Program-made: the position numbers and the translations under genes
Source: Gemmatimonadota bacterium
GTDB taxonomy: Bacteria > Latescibacterota > UBA2968 > UBA8231
DNA length: 27,912 nucleotides
Direction of reading: 5' to 3'
Assembly: GCA_009840005.1 (NCBI GenBank)
Contig: VXOR01000051.1
Location: 1 to 27,912 of the forward strand
In this document: positions 14,648 through 23,039 of the stretch, one piece after another
Position numbering within the stretch: position 1 is the first letter of the stretch
Layout: the number at the start of each line of letters is the position of its first letter
Notes under the pieces: model-generated
Told to the model about the DNA's origin: nothing
What the model saw: the letters and a program-made list of their open reading frames with translations, nothing else
The model's database searches: none

Positions 14648-16015
14648 CTAAAAGTTGTAGCCCATGCCGACGACGAGGCGATTGATCGCGTAGTCCTCGC
14701 TGAGTTCATTGCCCGAGTATTCTTCTACTTGCTTAAACGCACCCCGCACCCAAGCCAGATCTATTTGCATGGCCTCGTCGATCAAGATCCCAGCCCCAAG
14801 AGTGATAAAGCGCCGGTCTTCTTCAATGCGGATGGGCGGATCGTCGGAGTCGGGGTCGCGCGGGCCGATAAAGGGAACCGGGTCCACGAAGTAGCCAGCC
14901 CGCAGATCCAGCGCAACGACCGGCACTTGGTACTCGACACCTAAGTGGTAGCGCAAAACGTCTCTATACTGAGTCTCAAACGAGGTATAAGAGCGCAAGC
15001 CGTGGTCATCGACTCCCTTGTATTCGCTCTGCGACCACTCGGCCAAATGCAGGCTGCCCGCCAGCGTCAGGCCCGGCAGAGCGTCGGCCGAAGCACCCAC
15101 GCCGAACTCAAACGGTAGCGCAAGCTCGTACGTGTTGCTCCACTCTTCGTCTGGGAATTCCTGTACGGTCCCGTCGTCGCACTCAACGGAGTTGTAATTA
15201 TCTGCCAGGGGCGAGTCTGGAGTACCTTCTGGGAGTAAGTGTTGGCAAGGGTTTGGTCTGCCATAAGAAGCGGGACCTCGGAATACATAGCGGATTTCGT
15301 GCGTCCCTCCAGTGGCAAACGTCGCGCCCAACCTGTAGCGAGGCTTTTCGCGCGACGTGCGCAGCATCGCGCCTAAGACAGCATACGGAGTCCACTTATA
15401 TTCGTCTGTAAAGGTGTCTCGTGTGCGAAAGCGCTGCTCGTAGAATTGGTCCTGCGGATCGGCCCAGTCAAATTCACTGACGGCCTCGTCTTCGCCGCTG
15501 ACCAAACCCAAGGTAGCGCCCAGTGAAACAGCCGGCGACACGTCGATGGCAGCAGAGACGCCCGCCAGCGCCAACTCGCCCTCGTGCTGGAAGGTGTGGT
15601 CCGCAGCAAGGCCCTCGGCGGCACCCCTTTGACTGAGGTTCCAGTCGAAGTCCTTGATGCGGGTCAGGCCAGCCGCCAAGACCAAGCTGCCGCGATAGAC
15701 CGGATAGGGATAGACAAAGCCCAGCGAGCCAAAGCGCGTATTGGTCAACTCGCTTCTCCCTGGAGTGCCGTTGAAAATCGAGTCGTTGGCGCGGCTGTTG
15801 CGCAAGAAAGACACCTGCACCTCGCGCTGCTGCATCTGGGCCAAGCCCGCCGGATTCCAGTACATGGCCGTAAAATCGTCGGCCACCCCAACAAAAGCAC
15901 CACCCATGCCCATGGCCCGCACCCCGACCCCGGCGAAATTGTCGATGGCCCGCTCCTCTTGGGCCACCGCGCCACGGACCCACACGCAAAGCAAAGCAAT
16001 AGCCAGTATCTTCAT
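14648..16015 (-). CDS. FadL/OmpP1-like or PorV-like outer-membrane beta-barrel
   Basis: This 455-residue exported barrel has the signal peptide MKILAIALLCVWVRGAVAQ. The mature N-terminus VGVRAMGMGGAFVGVADD, followed by FTAMYWNPAGLAQM, is the signature shared by FadL/OmpP1 transporters and the PorV/UPF0164 group. The C-terminus VVGMGYNF ends in Phe. The ATG at 16015 has AGGAGG 8 bases upstream. A longer open frame to 16252 is rejected because it runs into the upstream gene. ATG and the preceding TGA overlap by four bases, so it is translationally coupled to the other barrel gene. FadL members import hydrophobic molecules. PorV works in T9SS cargo release. The sequence alone does not decide, but the PorX-like regulator upstream makes PorV-like function worth testing. 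Confidence 0.85.
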   Translation of the reverse strand: MKILAIALLCVWVRGAVAQEERAIDNFAGVGVRAMGMGGAFVGVADDFTAMYWNPAGLAQMQQREVQVSFLRNSRANDSIFNGTPGRSELTNTRFGSLGFVYPYPVYRGSLVLAAGLTRIKDFDWNLSQRGAAEGLAADHTFQHEGELALAGVSAAIDVSPAVSLGATLGLVSGEDEAVSEFDWADPQDQFYEQRFRTRDTFTDEYKWTPYAVLGAMLRTSREKPRYRLGATFATGGTHEIRYVFRGPASYGRPNPCQHLLPEGTPDSPLADNYNSVECDDGTVQEFPDEEWSNTYELALPFEFGVGASADALPGLTLAGSLHLAEWSQSEYKGVDDHGLRSYTSFETQYRDVLRYHLGVEYQVPVVALDLRAGYFVDPVPFIGPRDPDSDDPPIRIEEDRRFITLGAGILIDEAMQIDLAWVRGAFKQVEEYSGNELSEDYAINRLVVGMGYNF

Positions 16016-16740
16016 CGGAATTTCCTCCTGTAAGTGACTGACAACTCCCGAATGGACTGGGAGCCGAAGTGATCGCTTTTCAGCGCGTTTTTGAGATAGT
16101 ACGCGACTCTTAGTTCCGGCGCTACAGTCCAAGCCCCACCGACGTTCAAATAGCCTTCTGCCACGCCCTGATCTCGTAGGCCGTTGTTGCGGCCCAAGTC
16201 GTATTCGGCGAATAGGGCCATGAATCGCAAACTCTTGTCGATACCCAACCACGCAGACCAGTCGCCGTCGTCGGCATCTTCGCGCGACACATTGACGCCT
16301 GCATGGACGCCGAGTTCCCCTAGCATCGAGGTATAATTCTTGCTCAGTGCCAGATAGATGCCTTTGGATTTGACTTGGTAGCGCCGATCTCTATATGGCC
16401 CGATGCCTTGGGAATCGAAGCCCAAGAGCAGCGCCGGCCACGTGTACCCCTCTTCGATGATCCGGCACCGGGCAGCCACTGCCACGCGCGGGTACCAATC
16501 GACCGCACCCGTGCCAATGAGCCGCTCGCCGCCAAAAGACACGCCCACGCTCAGCCGCTTGAGCACGCCAACGTGCAAGTGGCCGACAGCTCCCCCATCG
16601 ACAAACAGGCGAACATTCACCGCATAGTGCCCCTTATTGACCAATCCGGCCGTCGGGCTATCGACCAAGCTCGTCAACTCGGCCCTGTCAGCCGCTGCCG
16701 GACCAACGGCAATGCAAAGACACAGTATTAGCCGCTGCAA
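16012..16740 (-). CDS. Outer-membrane beta-barrel protein, function unknown
   Basis: This is a 242-residue protein with a signal peptide (MQRLILCLCIAVGPAAA) and alternating strands throughout. VDSPTAGLVNKGHYAVNVRL followed by FVDGGAVGHLHVGVLKRLSV is a barrel N-terminus I have seen in FCB-group hypothetical proteins, but I cannot name the family. The length suggests 10-12 strands. The start is TTG, supported by GGGAGGGG just upstream and by the fit of the signal peptide. The TGA overlaps the ATG of the FadL/PorV-like gene. It lies 24 bases after tsaE. Confidence 0.75.
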   Translation of the reverse strand: MQRLILCLCIAVGPAAADRAELTSLVDSPTAGLVNKGHYAVNVRLFVDGGAVGHLHVGVLKRLSVGVSFGGERLIGTGAVDWYPRVAVAARCRIIEEGYTWPALLLGFDSQGIGPYRDRRYQVKSKGIYLALSKNYTSMLGELGVHAGVNVSREDADDGDWSAWLGIDKSLRFMALFAEYDLGRNNGLRDQGVAEGYLNVGGAWTVAPELRVAYYLKNALKSDHFGSQSIRELSVTYRRKFR

Positions 16741-16764
16741 AGTCCCCTCCCTGTAGCCAATTTC

Positions 16765-17220
16765 TCAGAACGCTATTTCTTCTACCCCATCCCCTTGCAA
16801 GGTAATGCGCCGCTCGCAAGCCTCCCCGTGCTCTAGCCACACATGGCAGCACCTATCGGGCAACGAGCCATCGGCGCGCTCGGCCCACTCGACCAAGCAG
16901 ACGCCGTGGCCGTAAAAGTACTCTTCGGCTCCTAAATCCTCAAGCTCGTCAGTGCCCCCCAGCCTATAAAGATCGAAGTGATAGACGGGTAGATCGCGGC
17001 CTCTACACTGCCCCGCATATTCGTTGATCAGGATAAAGGTCGGACTGGTGACGTAATCGGCCACTTGCAAAGCCTCGCACACACCTTGAATCATGCAGGT
17101 CTTACCGCTGCCCAAGTCGCCGCGAAAGGCGATCACATCGCCCGGTGCCAAGCGGCGGCCCAGCGCAGCACCCAATGCGTGGGTCTGGGCCGCCGAGTGC
17201 GTGGTGAAAACTCTTTTCAT
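16765..17220 (-). CDS. tsaE: TsaE, ATPase of tRNA t6A synthesis
   Basis: This 151-residue P-loop protein works with TsaB and TsaD to make N6-threonylcarbamoyladenosine at A37 of ANN-decoding tRNAs. The Walker A motif GDLGSGKT is at residues 34-41. VTSPTF is at 57-62, HFDLYRL at 81-87 and EWAER at 111-115, all family hallmarks. The length is normal. It starts six bases after the PorX-like gene and is certainly in the same operon. A porX-tsaE neighbourhood is, as I recall, common in Bacteroidota, which supports both assignments. Confidence 0.95.
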   Translation of the reverse strand: MKRVFTTHSAAQTHALGAALGRRLAPGDVIAFRGDLGSGKTCMIQGVCEALQVADYVTSPTFILINEYAGQCRGRDLPVYHFDLYRLGGTDELEDLGAEEYFYGHGVCLVEWAERADGSLPDRCCHVWLEHGEACERRITLQGDGVEEIAF

Positions 17221-17226
17221 TTGGTC

Positions 17227-18786
17227 TTACTTGGGTTCCATAATCGCCACGGGCAAAATCATTTCTTCCAAGGAAATACCGCCGTGCTGGAAGCTGCCCT
17301 TGTAGCGGCGCTGGTACTTGTTGAACTGAGTCGGATAGACAAAGTAAAAATCCTCGCGGGCGATGACGAAGCTATGACCGAGGCCCGCCGCAGGTAGCCC
17401 GTAGGCCTGTGGATCGGCGATCAGCAGCGCGTCCTTTTCCTCGCAGCGGAGGTTCTGACCGTACTTGTAGCGCAGACTAGAAGACGTGCTGCGGTCTCCG
17501 TACACCACCGAAGCGCGCGTGCCGCGCATGGATCCGTGGTCGGTCGTCAGTACTACCACCGCGTCGGTGCGGGCAATGCCCTTGAGGGTCTCAAAAAGTG
17601 ACGCATTGCCAAACCACGTCTGCACTAAGGCGCGAAAGGCTGCCTCGTTAGGTGCCATCTCCTTGAGCAGGTCCGACTGCGCTTGGCTGTGTACCAGCAT
17701 GTCGAGAAAATTGTACACCACCGACACAAGCGGCCACTTGCCCAGCGAGGGTATCTTGCGGGTCAATTTCCGGGCCTCGCTGGTGTCTAGCACTTTGACG
17801 TAGTGCGAACCCGGTTTGAGTGCGACGCCCATGTCGCGGACCAAATCGTCGATGAATTGGTGCTCGTGCCGGTTGAGGCTGTATTCGTTGTCTTGGGCCT
17901 CGTCCCATAGGGTGCGGTACTTGTCGGCGATCTCTTTGGGAAAAAGCCCGCTGAAGATCGCGTTGCGCGCAAAGGGTGTGGCCGTCGGCAAAATCGAGTA
18001 GTGGTAGGAGCGTTTGATGTTGAAGTACTCAGCTAACTGAGGCTCTATCACCATCCAGTGATCCAAGCGCAGGCAATCGACCACGATAAAGAATACCTGT
18101 CGGCCCTGTTCGAGATAAGGCACCGCGAACTCGGGCACCACATCCACCGACAATGGCGGCGAATCCTCTTCGTCTGCTACCCAGCGCGTGTAATGCTGCT
18201 CGACAAAGCGCCCGAACTCGCGGTTGCACTCGCGCCGCTGATCCCCAATCATCTGGCCGAGCCCCGCGTCGCCCAAGCGCGCCACTTCGATGTCCCACTC
18301 GCAGAGCTGCCGATGTACATCAATCCACGTCTGCCAAGTCGCGCCCGCAATCTGTTCGCGAATCTGGCCAGCCCGCGAGACATAGTGCTGCCCAGCTTGG
18401 CTTTGGCGAATCTGCCGCGCGTCGAGGAGCTGTTTGCAAGCCATGAAAATCTGGCTGGGATTGACCGGCTTCGTCAGATAGTTGTCGATGCGGCGGCCAA
18501 TGGCCTCGTCCATCAGGTGTTCTTCTTCGTTCTTGGTGATCATAATCACCGGCACGTTGGGATCGGCCATCTTGATCTGCTCTAAGGTCGAAAGCCCGTC
18601 CAGCCCCGGCATCATCTCGTCGAGCAGCACGATGTCAAAAGGCGCTTGGGCAATCAGAGCGATGGCGTCCTTACCGTTACTGACCGGCGTTACCACGTAG
18701 CCCCTCTCGTCGAGAAAGCGCCGGTGAGCGCGCAATAGGTCGATCTCGTCGTCAGCCCAGAGTATTTTTCGCTTGTCGCCTTCCAT
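17227..18786 (-). CDS. porX: PorX-like response regulator with PglZ effector domain
   Basis: This 519-residue protein has an N-terminal receiver domain (about 5-122) with D12/D13, phosphoacceptor D56 (in VLLDEMMPG), T84 and K106. A helical middle part (about 125-220) follows, then a PglZ/alkaline-phosphatase-superfamily domain (about 225-519). Visible active-site candidates are D237 (in FIVVDCLRLD), T268/T270 (in LPTATPFARN), D416-H417 (in TTDHG) and H501. This architecture is PorX, the regulator of the type IX secretion system in Bacteroidota, whose PglZ domain is reported to be a nucleotide phosphodiesterase. The histidine kinase gene lies 87 bases upstream and tsaE 6 bases downstream. Only a weak AAGG ribosome site precedes the ATG. 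Its targets in this organism are not shown by sequence. Confidence 0.92.
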   Translation of the reverse strand: MEGDKRKILWADDEIDLLRAHRRFLDERGYVVTPVSNGKDAIALIAQAPFDIVLLDEMMPGLDGLSTLEQIKMADPNVPVIMITKNEEEHLMDEAIGRRIDNYLTKPVNPSQIFMACKQLLDARQIRQSQAGQHYVSRAGQIREQIAGATWQTWIDVHRQLCEWDIEVARLGDAGLGQMIGDQRRECNREFGRFVEQHYTRWVADEEDSPPLSVDVVPEFAVPYLEQGRQVFFIVVDCLRLDHWMVIEPQLAEYFNIKRSYHYSILPTATPFARNAIFSGLFPKEIADKYRTLWDEAQDNEYSLNRHEHQFIDDLVRDMGVALKPGSHYVKVLDTSEARKLTRKIPSLGKWPLVSVVYNFLDMLVHSQAQSDLLKEMAPNEAAFRALVQTWFGNASLFETLKGIARTDAVVVLTTDHGSMRGTRASVVYGDRSTSSSLRYKYGQNLRCEEKDALLIADPQAYGLPAAGLGHSFVIAREDFYFVYPTQFNKYQRRYKGSFQHGGISLEEMILPVAIMEPK

Positions 18787-18796
18787 GCGTTGCCTT

Positions 18797-18822
18797 TAGG
18801 GGGCGGTTTCAAACCGCCCCTA
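18797..18822. repeat. Dispersed palindrome, copy 2, with adjacent hairpin
   Basis: TAGGGGGCGGTTT and AAACCGCCCCTA are inverted arms around a single C, with one extra G in the left arm. The element matches the palindrome at 3294-3323. Five bases beyond it, GCGTTAT (18827-18833) and ATAACGC (18847-18853) form a second 7-bp stem whose loop contains GTCAGTTCCT, a string shared with the element at 8242-8358. Both lie in the 87-base gap between kinase and regulator genes and so would be in their mRNA. Confidence 0.7.
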
Positions 18823-18873
18823 CAATGCGTTATGTCAGTTCCTAAAATAACGCTTTATGCCCACATCTGTTCC

Positions 18874-20640
18874 TCAACTCAAGGGCAAAACCACCTCAAA
18901 GGTCGTACCCTCGCCCGGCGCACTATGCACCAAGCTGATCTTGCCCTTGTGGTATTCTTCGACGATGCGCTTGACAAACACCAGCCCCAACCCCCATCCG
19001 CGCTTCTTGGTGCTGAACCCTGGCTCAAAGACGCGCTTGACGTGCTCTGGTTCAATGCCGCGTCCGTCGTCCTCAAACGCGACCTGCACGGCGCGGCCTT
19101 CGGGCAAAAGCTCCATGCGGATGCACAAGCGGCCCGTCTGACTATCCATGGCGTCGATGGCGTTTTTGCACAGATTCTCAAAAGCCCAGCTCATCAGTTC
19201 GGCGTTGATCGGCACCAGCGGCAACTCGCCTAGGCATTCCAGTTTGATTTCCTGCCTTCCAAACTGGGGAACGCGACGCCGAAAGTATTCTATCGTCTCC
19301 TCCAGCACGGCTGCTAGATCCTTTTCTTTTAGTTCGGGTACCGAGCCGATCTGGCTGAAACGCGAAGCGATTTGGTCGAGGCGACGCATATCCTGCTGTA
19401 TCTCCCCGATCATCTGATCGACGCGCTGCCAACGCTCGTCGCGCTCCGACCTCGGGGCGGCGGCGGCCTCGCCGCGCAGCAGTTCTAGCCACCCGGATAG
19501 CGAGGAGAGTGGGGTGCCGAGCTGGTGGGCTGTCTCCTTGGCCATGCCCACCCAGAGCGAGCGCTGTTGGCTGCGCTTAATGTTGCGGTAGCCGATATAG
19601 CCGACGAGCAGAAAGAGAACCAACACGCCAATCTGCACAAAAGGGGCGAGGGAAATGCGGCCGACCAAGCTCGTGTCGCCGTAGTGAATATAGTGCTCAG
19701 CCGGGATCTGGAACTCTAGCGGTGAGCGCTGATTGGCCAAGCTATCGACAAAGGCCCGGAGCTGGTCTTGCACCGCTTGGGTGGGATCGTCGCTGGCCAG
19801 CGGCAGCCCAGCCCCCACCCAAGCCCTAAATTGGCCCTCAGCGTCGGTGACGATCGCGTTGGCCGTGTCCCAATGCAGATAACTGAAGCTAGCGGCCGGC
19901 ACGCTGAAGAGCAGCGGTTCTCCGGCTTCCATCTCCTGCCACGCCCGTTGCACCTCGACGAGAGCCGCGGCCGAGGTGTCGCTGCTCGCTGGCAGGTCCG
20001 TCCCCTGCCACGCCGCGATGGCTCCTTGCGTATCCGCAATGATGACGCGGCCCCCCTCGCAGTAGAGCCGCCCCAAGGTCTCTGGCGACCAATAAAAGGG
20101 AATAGGCGGATTCTGGACGTCCATTTCCTCGATCAACTCTTGTAGCTGAGCAGTCGAAGCGACCGCCGCTTCGCTGCGCCAAAAGGCCCAGTTGTCCAAC
20201 AAGCTCGACGTATCGATGTCCTCGGCCTGGATGATCTCGCCGCGGTGATTGGTGATGATGCGCGGAAAATCGACCTTGGTGATCACCTCGGTAAAGAGGG
20301 TGGGGATTTGGCCTTCCGATGCCTGCGGCGCGAACGAGATCAAGTGCGCATAGAGATCGACCCGGCTTTTTTCGTGTTCGCGTAACTCGGCGATGATCGA
20401 CTCGTTGTAGAGCAGGAAGGCCAAGATAGAGGCAATGCTGCCGAGGAAGATGTACGCGCGGAAGACCGGCGACGCGCCCAAGCTGGCTAGGGCACCGCGC
20501 CGCCAGCGCCGCCAGCCGCATGCGGGCGACGCACCTTTTGCCGGGCGCTGCCGAGCATCTGCAGGCACCGCGATCTCCTCTATTGGAACCGAGCGGCGGT
20601 GCCGGCGGCGCTTGGACGCAGGATGGTCGCGTTGGCTCAT
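18874..20640 (-). CDS. Membrane sensor histidine kinase, probable PorX partner (PorY-like)
   Basis: This 588-residue kinase has a very basic N-terminal tail (1-50), a transmembrane helix (about 61-77), an extracytoplasmic sensor region (about 80-330) and a second helix (about 334-350). The HisKA motif KETAHQLGTPLSSLSGW has phosphorylated H372. The HATPase domain has the N box around N493, DDGRG at 524-528 and GWGLGL at 548-553. The H-box sequence AHQLGTPLSSL is typical of FCB-group kinases. It directly precedes the PorX-like regulator and is the natural partner. The sensor domain is not recognisable. An intrinsic terminator ends 10 bases before the ATG, and no ribosome site is visible there, so the start could lie further downstream. 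Confidence 0.9.
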   Translation of the reverse strand: MSQRDHPASKRRRHRRSVPIEEIAVPADARQRPAKGASPACGWRRWRRGALASLGASPVFRAYIFLGSIASILAFLLYNESIIAELREHEKSRVDLYAHLISFAPQASEGQIPTLFTEVITKVDFPRIITNHRGEIIQAEDIDTSSLLDNWAFWRSEAAVASTAQLQELIEEMDVQNPPIPFYWSPETLGRLYCEGGRVIIADTQGAIAAWQGTDLPASSDTSAAALVEVQRAWQEMEAGEPLLFSVPAASFSYLHWDTANAIVTDAEGQFRAWVGAGLPLASDDPTQAVQDQLRAFVDSLANQRSPLEFQIPAEHYIHYGDTSLVGRISLAPFVQIGVLVLFLLVGYIGYRNIKRSQQRSLWVGMAKETAHQLGTPLSSLSGWLELLRGEAAAAPRSERDERWQRVDQMIGEIQQDMRRLDQIASRFSQIGSVPELKEKDLAAVLEETIEYFRRRVPQFGRQEIKLECLGELPLVPINAELMSWAFENLCKNAIDAMDSQTGRLCIRMELLPEGRAVQVAFEDDGRGIEPEHVKRVFEPGFSTKKRGWGLGLVFVKRIVEEYHKGKISLVHSAPGEGTTFEVVLPLS

Positions 20641-20650
20641 CGACTAGAAG

Positions 20651-20688
20651 AAAAAATCCATCGGCAGCGCGGTGCAGATGGATTTTTT
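20651..20688. terminator. Bidirectional intrinsic terminator just ahead of the kinase start
   Basis: AAAAAATCCATC (20651-20662) and GATGGATTTTTT (20677-20688) are perfect 12-base inverted repeats around a 14-base loop, giving a stem with a T-run on either strand. Leftward, it would end transcripts of the 2PGK gene (stop at 20814). It is only 10 bases before the histidine kinase ATG, with a candidate promoter between the two. It may therefore also act as an attenuator. Confidence 0.85.
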
Positions 20689-20768
20689 ACGCAAAAACGA
20701 GGTGGGAAAGCGCTATTTCTTTTTAACTTGGTTGCGCGTTGGCACAGTTCCTTAGCCGCGATTTTTGG

Positions 20769-20797
20769 AATATACAATACAGCATTGGGCGAATCAA
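20769..20797 (-). promoter_or_regulatory. Candidate promoter of the histidine kinase operon
   Basis: On the minus strand TTGATT (20797-20792) is followed after exactly 17 bases by TATATT (20774-20769). Transcription would start near 20762, giving a leader of about 120 bases that contains the terminator hairpin. The region CTTGTTGATTCGCC ... TTGTATATT closely resembles the candidate zwf promoter. Confidence 0.45.
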
Positions 20798-20813
20798 CAA
20801 GCGGTGCGCCGCA

Positions 20814-21989
20814 TTAATTGGCCGCGCGCTTCTTGCGCGCGGCACTCAGGGCCTTGCGGATTTCCTCCTGCTCCTGCAGTTGCTCACTGACCACCATGGC
20901 AACCTCGCTCGTCAGGCCCTCGACCGAGGTCGTGGTAATCACCGGAATGCCGTAGGCGGCACTCGTTTCAATGAGATAGTCCTGAATTTTGAGGATCTCT
21001 TCCAGGTGCTTCATATAGCGATGAGCCGAGCGCGACGGAGCCTCGCTGGCGCGCTGGGCAAAGCGATCCTCAAAGGCGTCGCGACCAGGCAATTCCAAAC
21101 AGATGGGTGTGATAAAAGCGTCGCCAGCGTACCCCTCTAAGTCCAGCATATCGCTGATTAGGTGTACGCCGTCGATGATGACGCTGGTGTTTTCCTCGAT
21201 GCAGCGGCTAATGATGGCCTTGACCCCAACGCAGACGCTGCGCGCCTGCTCGCGAAACCCGGCGACGACCGCGTCGAGATGACCAGTTTCTGGAACGACC
21301 TTCCAAGCAGTGTACGAGGAAGTGTGCAGGGCCGGCACCAACTCTTGTGCAAGCGTCAAGCGCATGACTTGGCGCAAATCGTCGGTGGCTACCACCCGGG
21401 GAATATCGAGCAAATTGGCCAGCGCAATCGCCAACGAGGTCTTGCCGACCCCGCTGGCACCGCCGATGAGGATGATCAGGGGTTTATCTACATCGCCCCA
21501 AGCACGCCACAAGCGGTAGCGCTCGGCAAAGGACTTGTCAAAGGACTTTTCGATCAGCTCTGCCGCCAGATCCTCCAACTCCCAGTGCGCGATGCGCTGG
21601 CGGCGCTGGTCGATCAAGCGAGCTTCAATCGTCTGTGCAATCTCGTAGCTCTGGTCTGGAGCTAGCCCAGACGCCTGAATGGAATCCGCCAGCAACTCCT
21701 TGGAAAAAGGCCGCGACCCACTCTTGCGCTCGACGATGATGGTAGTAGGCTGGCGCTCCCAGAAAATTAGGTCGCCGACCTCGTACGTGTCGAACCCCTT
21801 GCGAATGGCCCTATTTACGAGCTGCACCATCTCCTTCTTGCGCACCAGTTCTGCTTTGCCCAAAGACGCGCGCACCGCATTGGCCACAGCGCGGGCGTCT
21901 TCGTGACTGAAGCCGCGCTCAATCAGGTAATGCACCAGCATCCCCCGCATAAAGGGGATGCGCTTTTTGCCATCGACTATGGTTGCCAC
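20814..21989 (-). CDS. 2-phosphoglycerate kinase-like protein with ATP-cone domain
   Basis: This is a 391-residue P-loop kinase. The N-terminal half resembles an ATP-cone nucleotide-sensing domain (about 84-165, TTIIVERKSGSRPFSKELLA onward). The kinase domain starts with the Walker A motif GGASGVGKTS (176-185), followed by PRVVATDDLRQVMR and, later, SVIIDGVHLI. This matches archaeal-type 2-phosphoglycerate kinase, which makes 2,3-bisphosphoglycerate. Bacterial homologues are annotated the same way, but their true substrate is unproven. The start is GTG with AAGGA about 10 bases upstream. It lies 15 bases after the epimerase gene in the same operon. A terminator follows about 130 bases downstream. 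Confidence 0.8.
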   Translation of the reverse strand: MATIVDGKKRIPFMRGMLVHYLIERGFSHEDARAVANAVRASLGKAELVRKKEMVQLVNRAIRKGFDTYEVGDLIFWERQPTTIIVERKSGSRPFSKELLADSIQASGLAPDQSYEIAQTIEARLIDQRRQRIAHWELEDLAAELIEKSFDKSFAERYRLWRAWGDVDKPLIILIGGASGVGKTSLAIALANLLDIPRVVATDDLRQVMRLTLAQELVPALHTSSYTAWKVVPETGHLDAVVAGFREQARSVCVGVKAIISRCIEENTSVIIDGVHLISDMLDLEGYAGDAFITPICLELPGRDAFEDRFAQRASEAPSRSAHRYMKHLEEILKIQDYLIETSAAYGIPVITTTSVEGLTSEVAMVVSEQLQEQEEIRKALSAARKKRAAN

Positions 21990-22004
21990 TATGAGTGGTT
22001 CCTT

Positions 22005-22952
22005 TTATTGCCTCGCGGCGCTGGAGTCTTCCCACGCCGCAATCGTCCGCTCCAATCCCTCCGCCAGCCCAACCCTCGGCTCGTAACCCAACTCGGTCCG
22101 GGCGCGCGATATATCGGCGGACGAAAAGCGGATATCGCCCGCCCGAGGCGGTGCGAACATCGGCACCAACTCGGTCCCCAAAATCTGGTTGAGCGCGGCG
22201 ATCAATTCCAGCAACGACGCGCTACGGCCGCAGCCGATATTGTATATCCGCCCGGCGACGCCCGGCGTAGTACTGGCCCTCATATTGGCCTCTACCACAT
22301 CGCCGACATAGACAAAATCGCGCGATTGGTGGCCGTCGCCGCAAACGGTTGGCGACTCGCCGGCCCGCATCCGCGCGACAAAAATCGAGATGACGCCCGA
22401 GTACGGGGAAGACGGCACCTGCCGAGGGCCAAAGACATTGAAGTAGCGCAAGCCAACCACCTCCAAGCCGTAGAGCTGGCTATATACGCGGGCGTAGTAC
22501 TCGCCCATAACCTTGGAAACCGCGTAGGGCGACTCGGGTTCGGGCTGCATGTCTTCGCGCTTGGGCATTTGCGGGTTGTTGCCATACACTGCGGCCGAAC
22601 TGGCAAAAACCACGCGGCCCACCCCGGCCTGCCGCGCCGCTTCCAACAGCCGTAGCGTTCCCACGGCGTTGACTTCCTGATCGACGAGGGGCTGTTCGAC
22701 CGAAGCGGGCACCGAGACGATGGCTGCGTGGTGCAGGACGCAATCGACCTGCTGCATCACCTCGGCGAGCAAGGCTGCGTCGCGGATATCGCCCTCGACG
22801 AACTCTATCGCGCCTAGAATTCCGGCCAAGTTTTCGCGCCGCCCCGTGCTCAAGTCGTCTAGCACCCGTACTGTGTGTCCTTCTTCACACAAGCGCTGAC
22901 ACAGGTGTGAACCAATAAACCCCGCCCCGCCCGTGACTAAATACCGACCCAT
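22005..22952 (-). CDS. NAD-dependent nucleotide-sugar epimerase
   Basis: This 315-residue extended short-chain dehydrogenase/reductase has the NAD motif TGGAGFIGS (7-15), the catalytic S119 (in ASSAAVYG) and Y143xxxK147 (in SPYAVSK). The sequence RYFNVFGPRQVPSSPYSGVI is characteristic of UDP-glucose/UDP-GlcNAc 4-epimerases (GalE/WbpP-like). It would supply nucleotide sugars for surface polysaccharide or lipopolysaccharide. The exact sugar is not determined. It is the first gene of an operon with the 2PGK-like gene and is divergent from zwf. Confidence 0.88.
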   Translation of the reverse strand: MGRYLVTGGAGFIGSHLCQRLCEEGHTVRVLDDLSTGRRENLAGILGAIEFVEGDIRDAALLAEVMQQVDCVLHHAAIVSVPASVEQPLVDQEVNAVGTLRLLEAARQAGVGRVVFASSAAVYGNNPQMPKREDMQPEPESPYAVSKVMGEYYARVYSQLYGLEVVGLRYFNVFGPRQVPSSPYSGVISIFVARMRAGESPTVCGDGHQSRDFVYVGDVVEANMRASTTPGVAGRIYNIGCGRSASLLELIAALNQILGTELVPMFAPPRAGDIRFSSADISRARTELGYEPRVGLAEGLERTIAAWEDSSAARQ

Positions 22953-23039
22953 ATTTCCTCACTTCAAAGTTGGCCGCGTTGGCCGCGCTAATATCAACAG
23001 CAGGGCGGCTGCACACAACGCCTTAAGGGCACAATCGAC

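Noticed and set aside
16016..16252. Extended N-terminus for the FadL/PorV-like gene
   Set aside because: It overlaps the preceding barrel gene, and the ATG at 16015 has a good ribosome site and begins a clear signal peptide.
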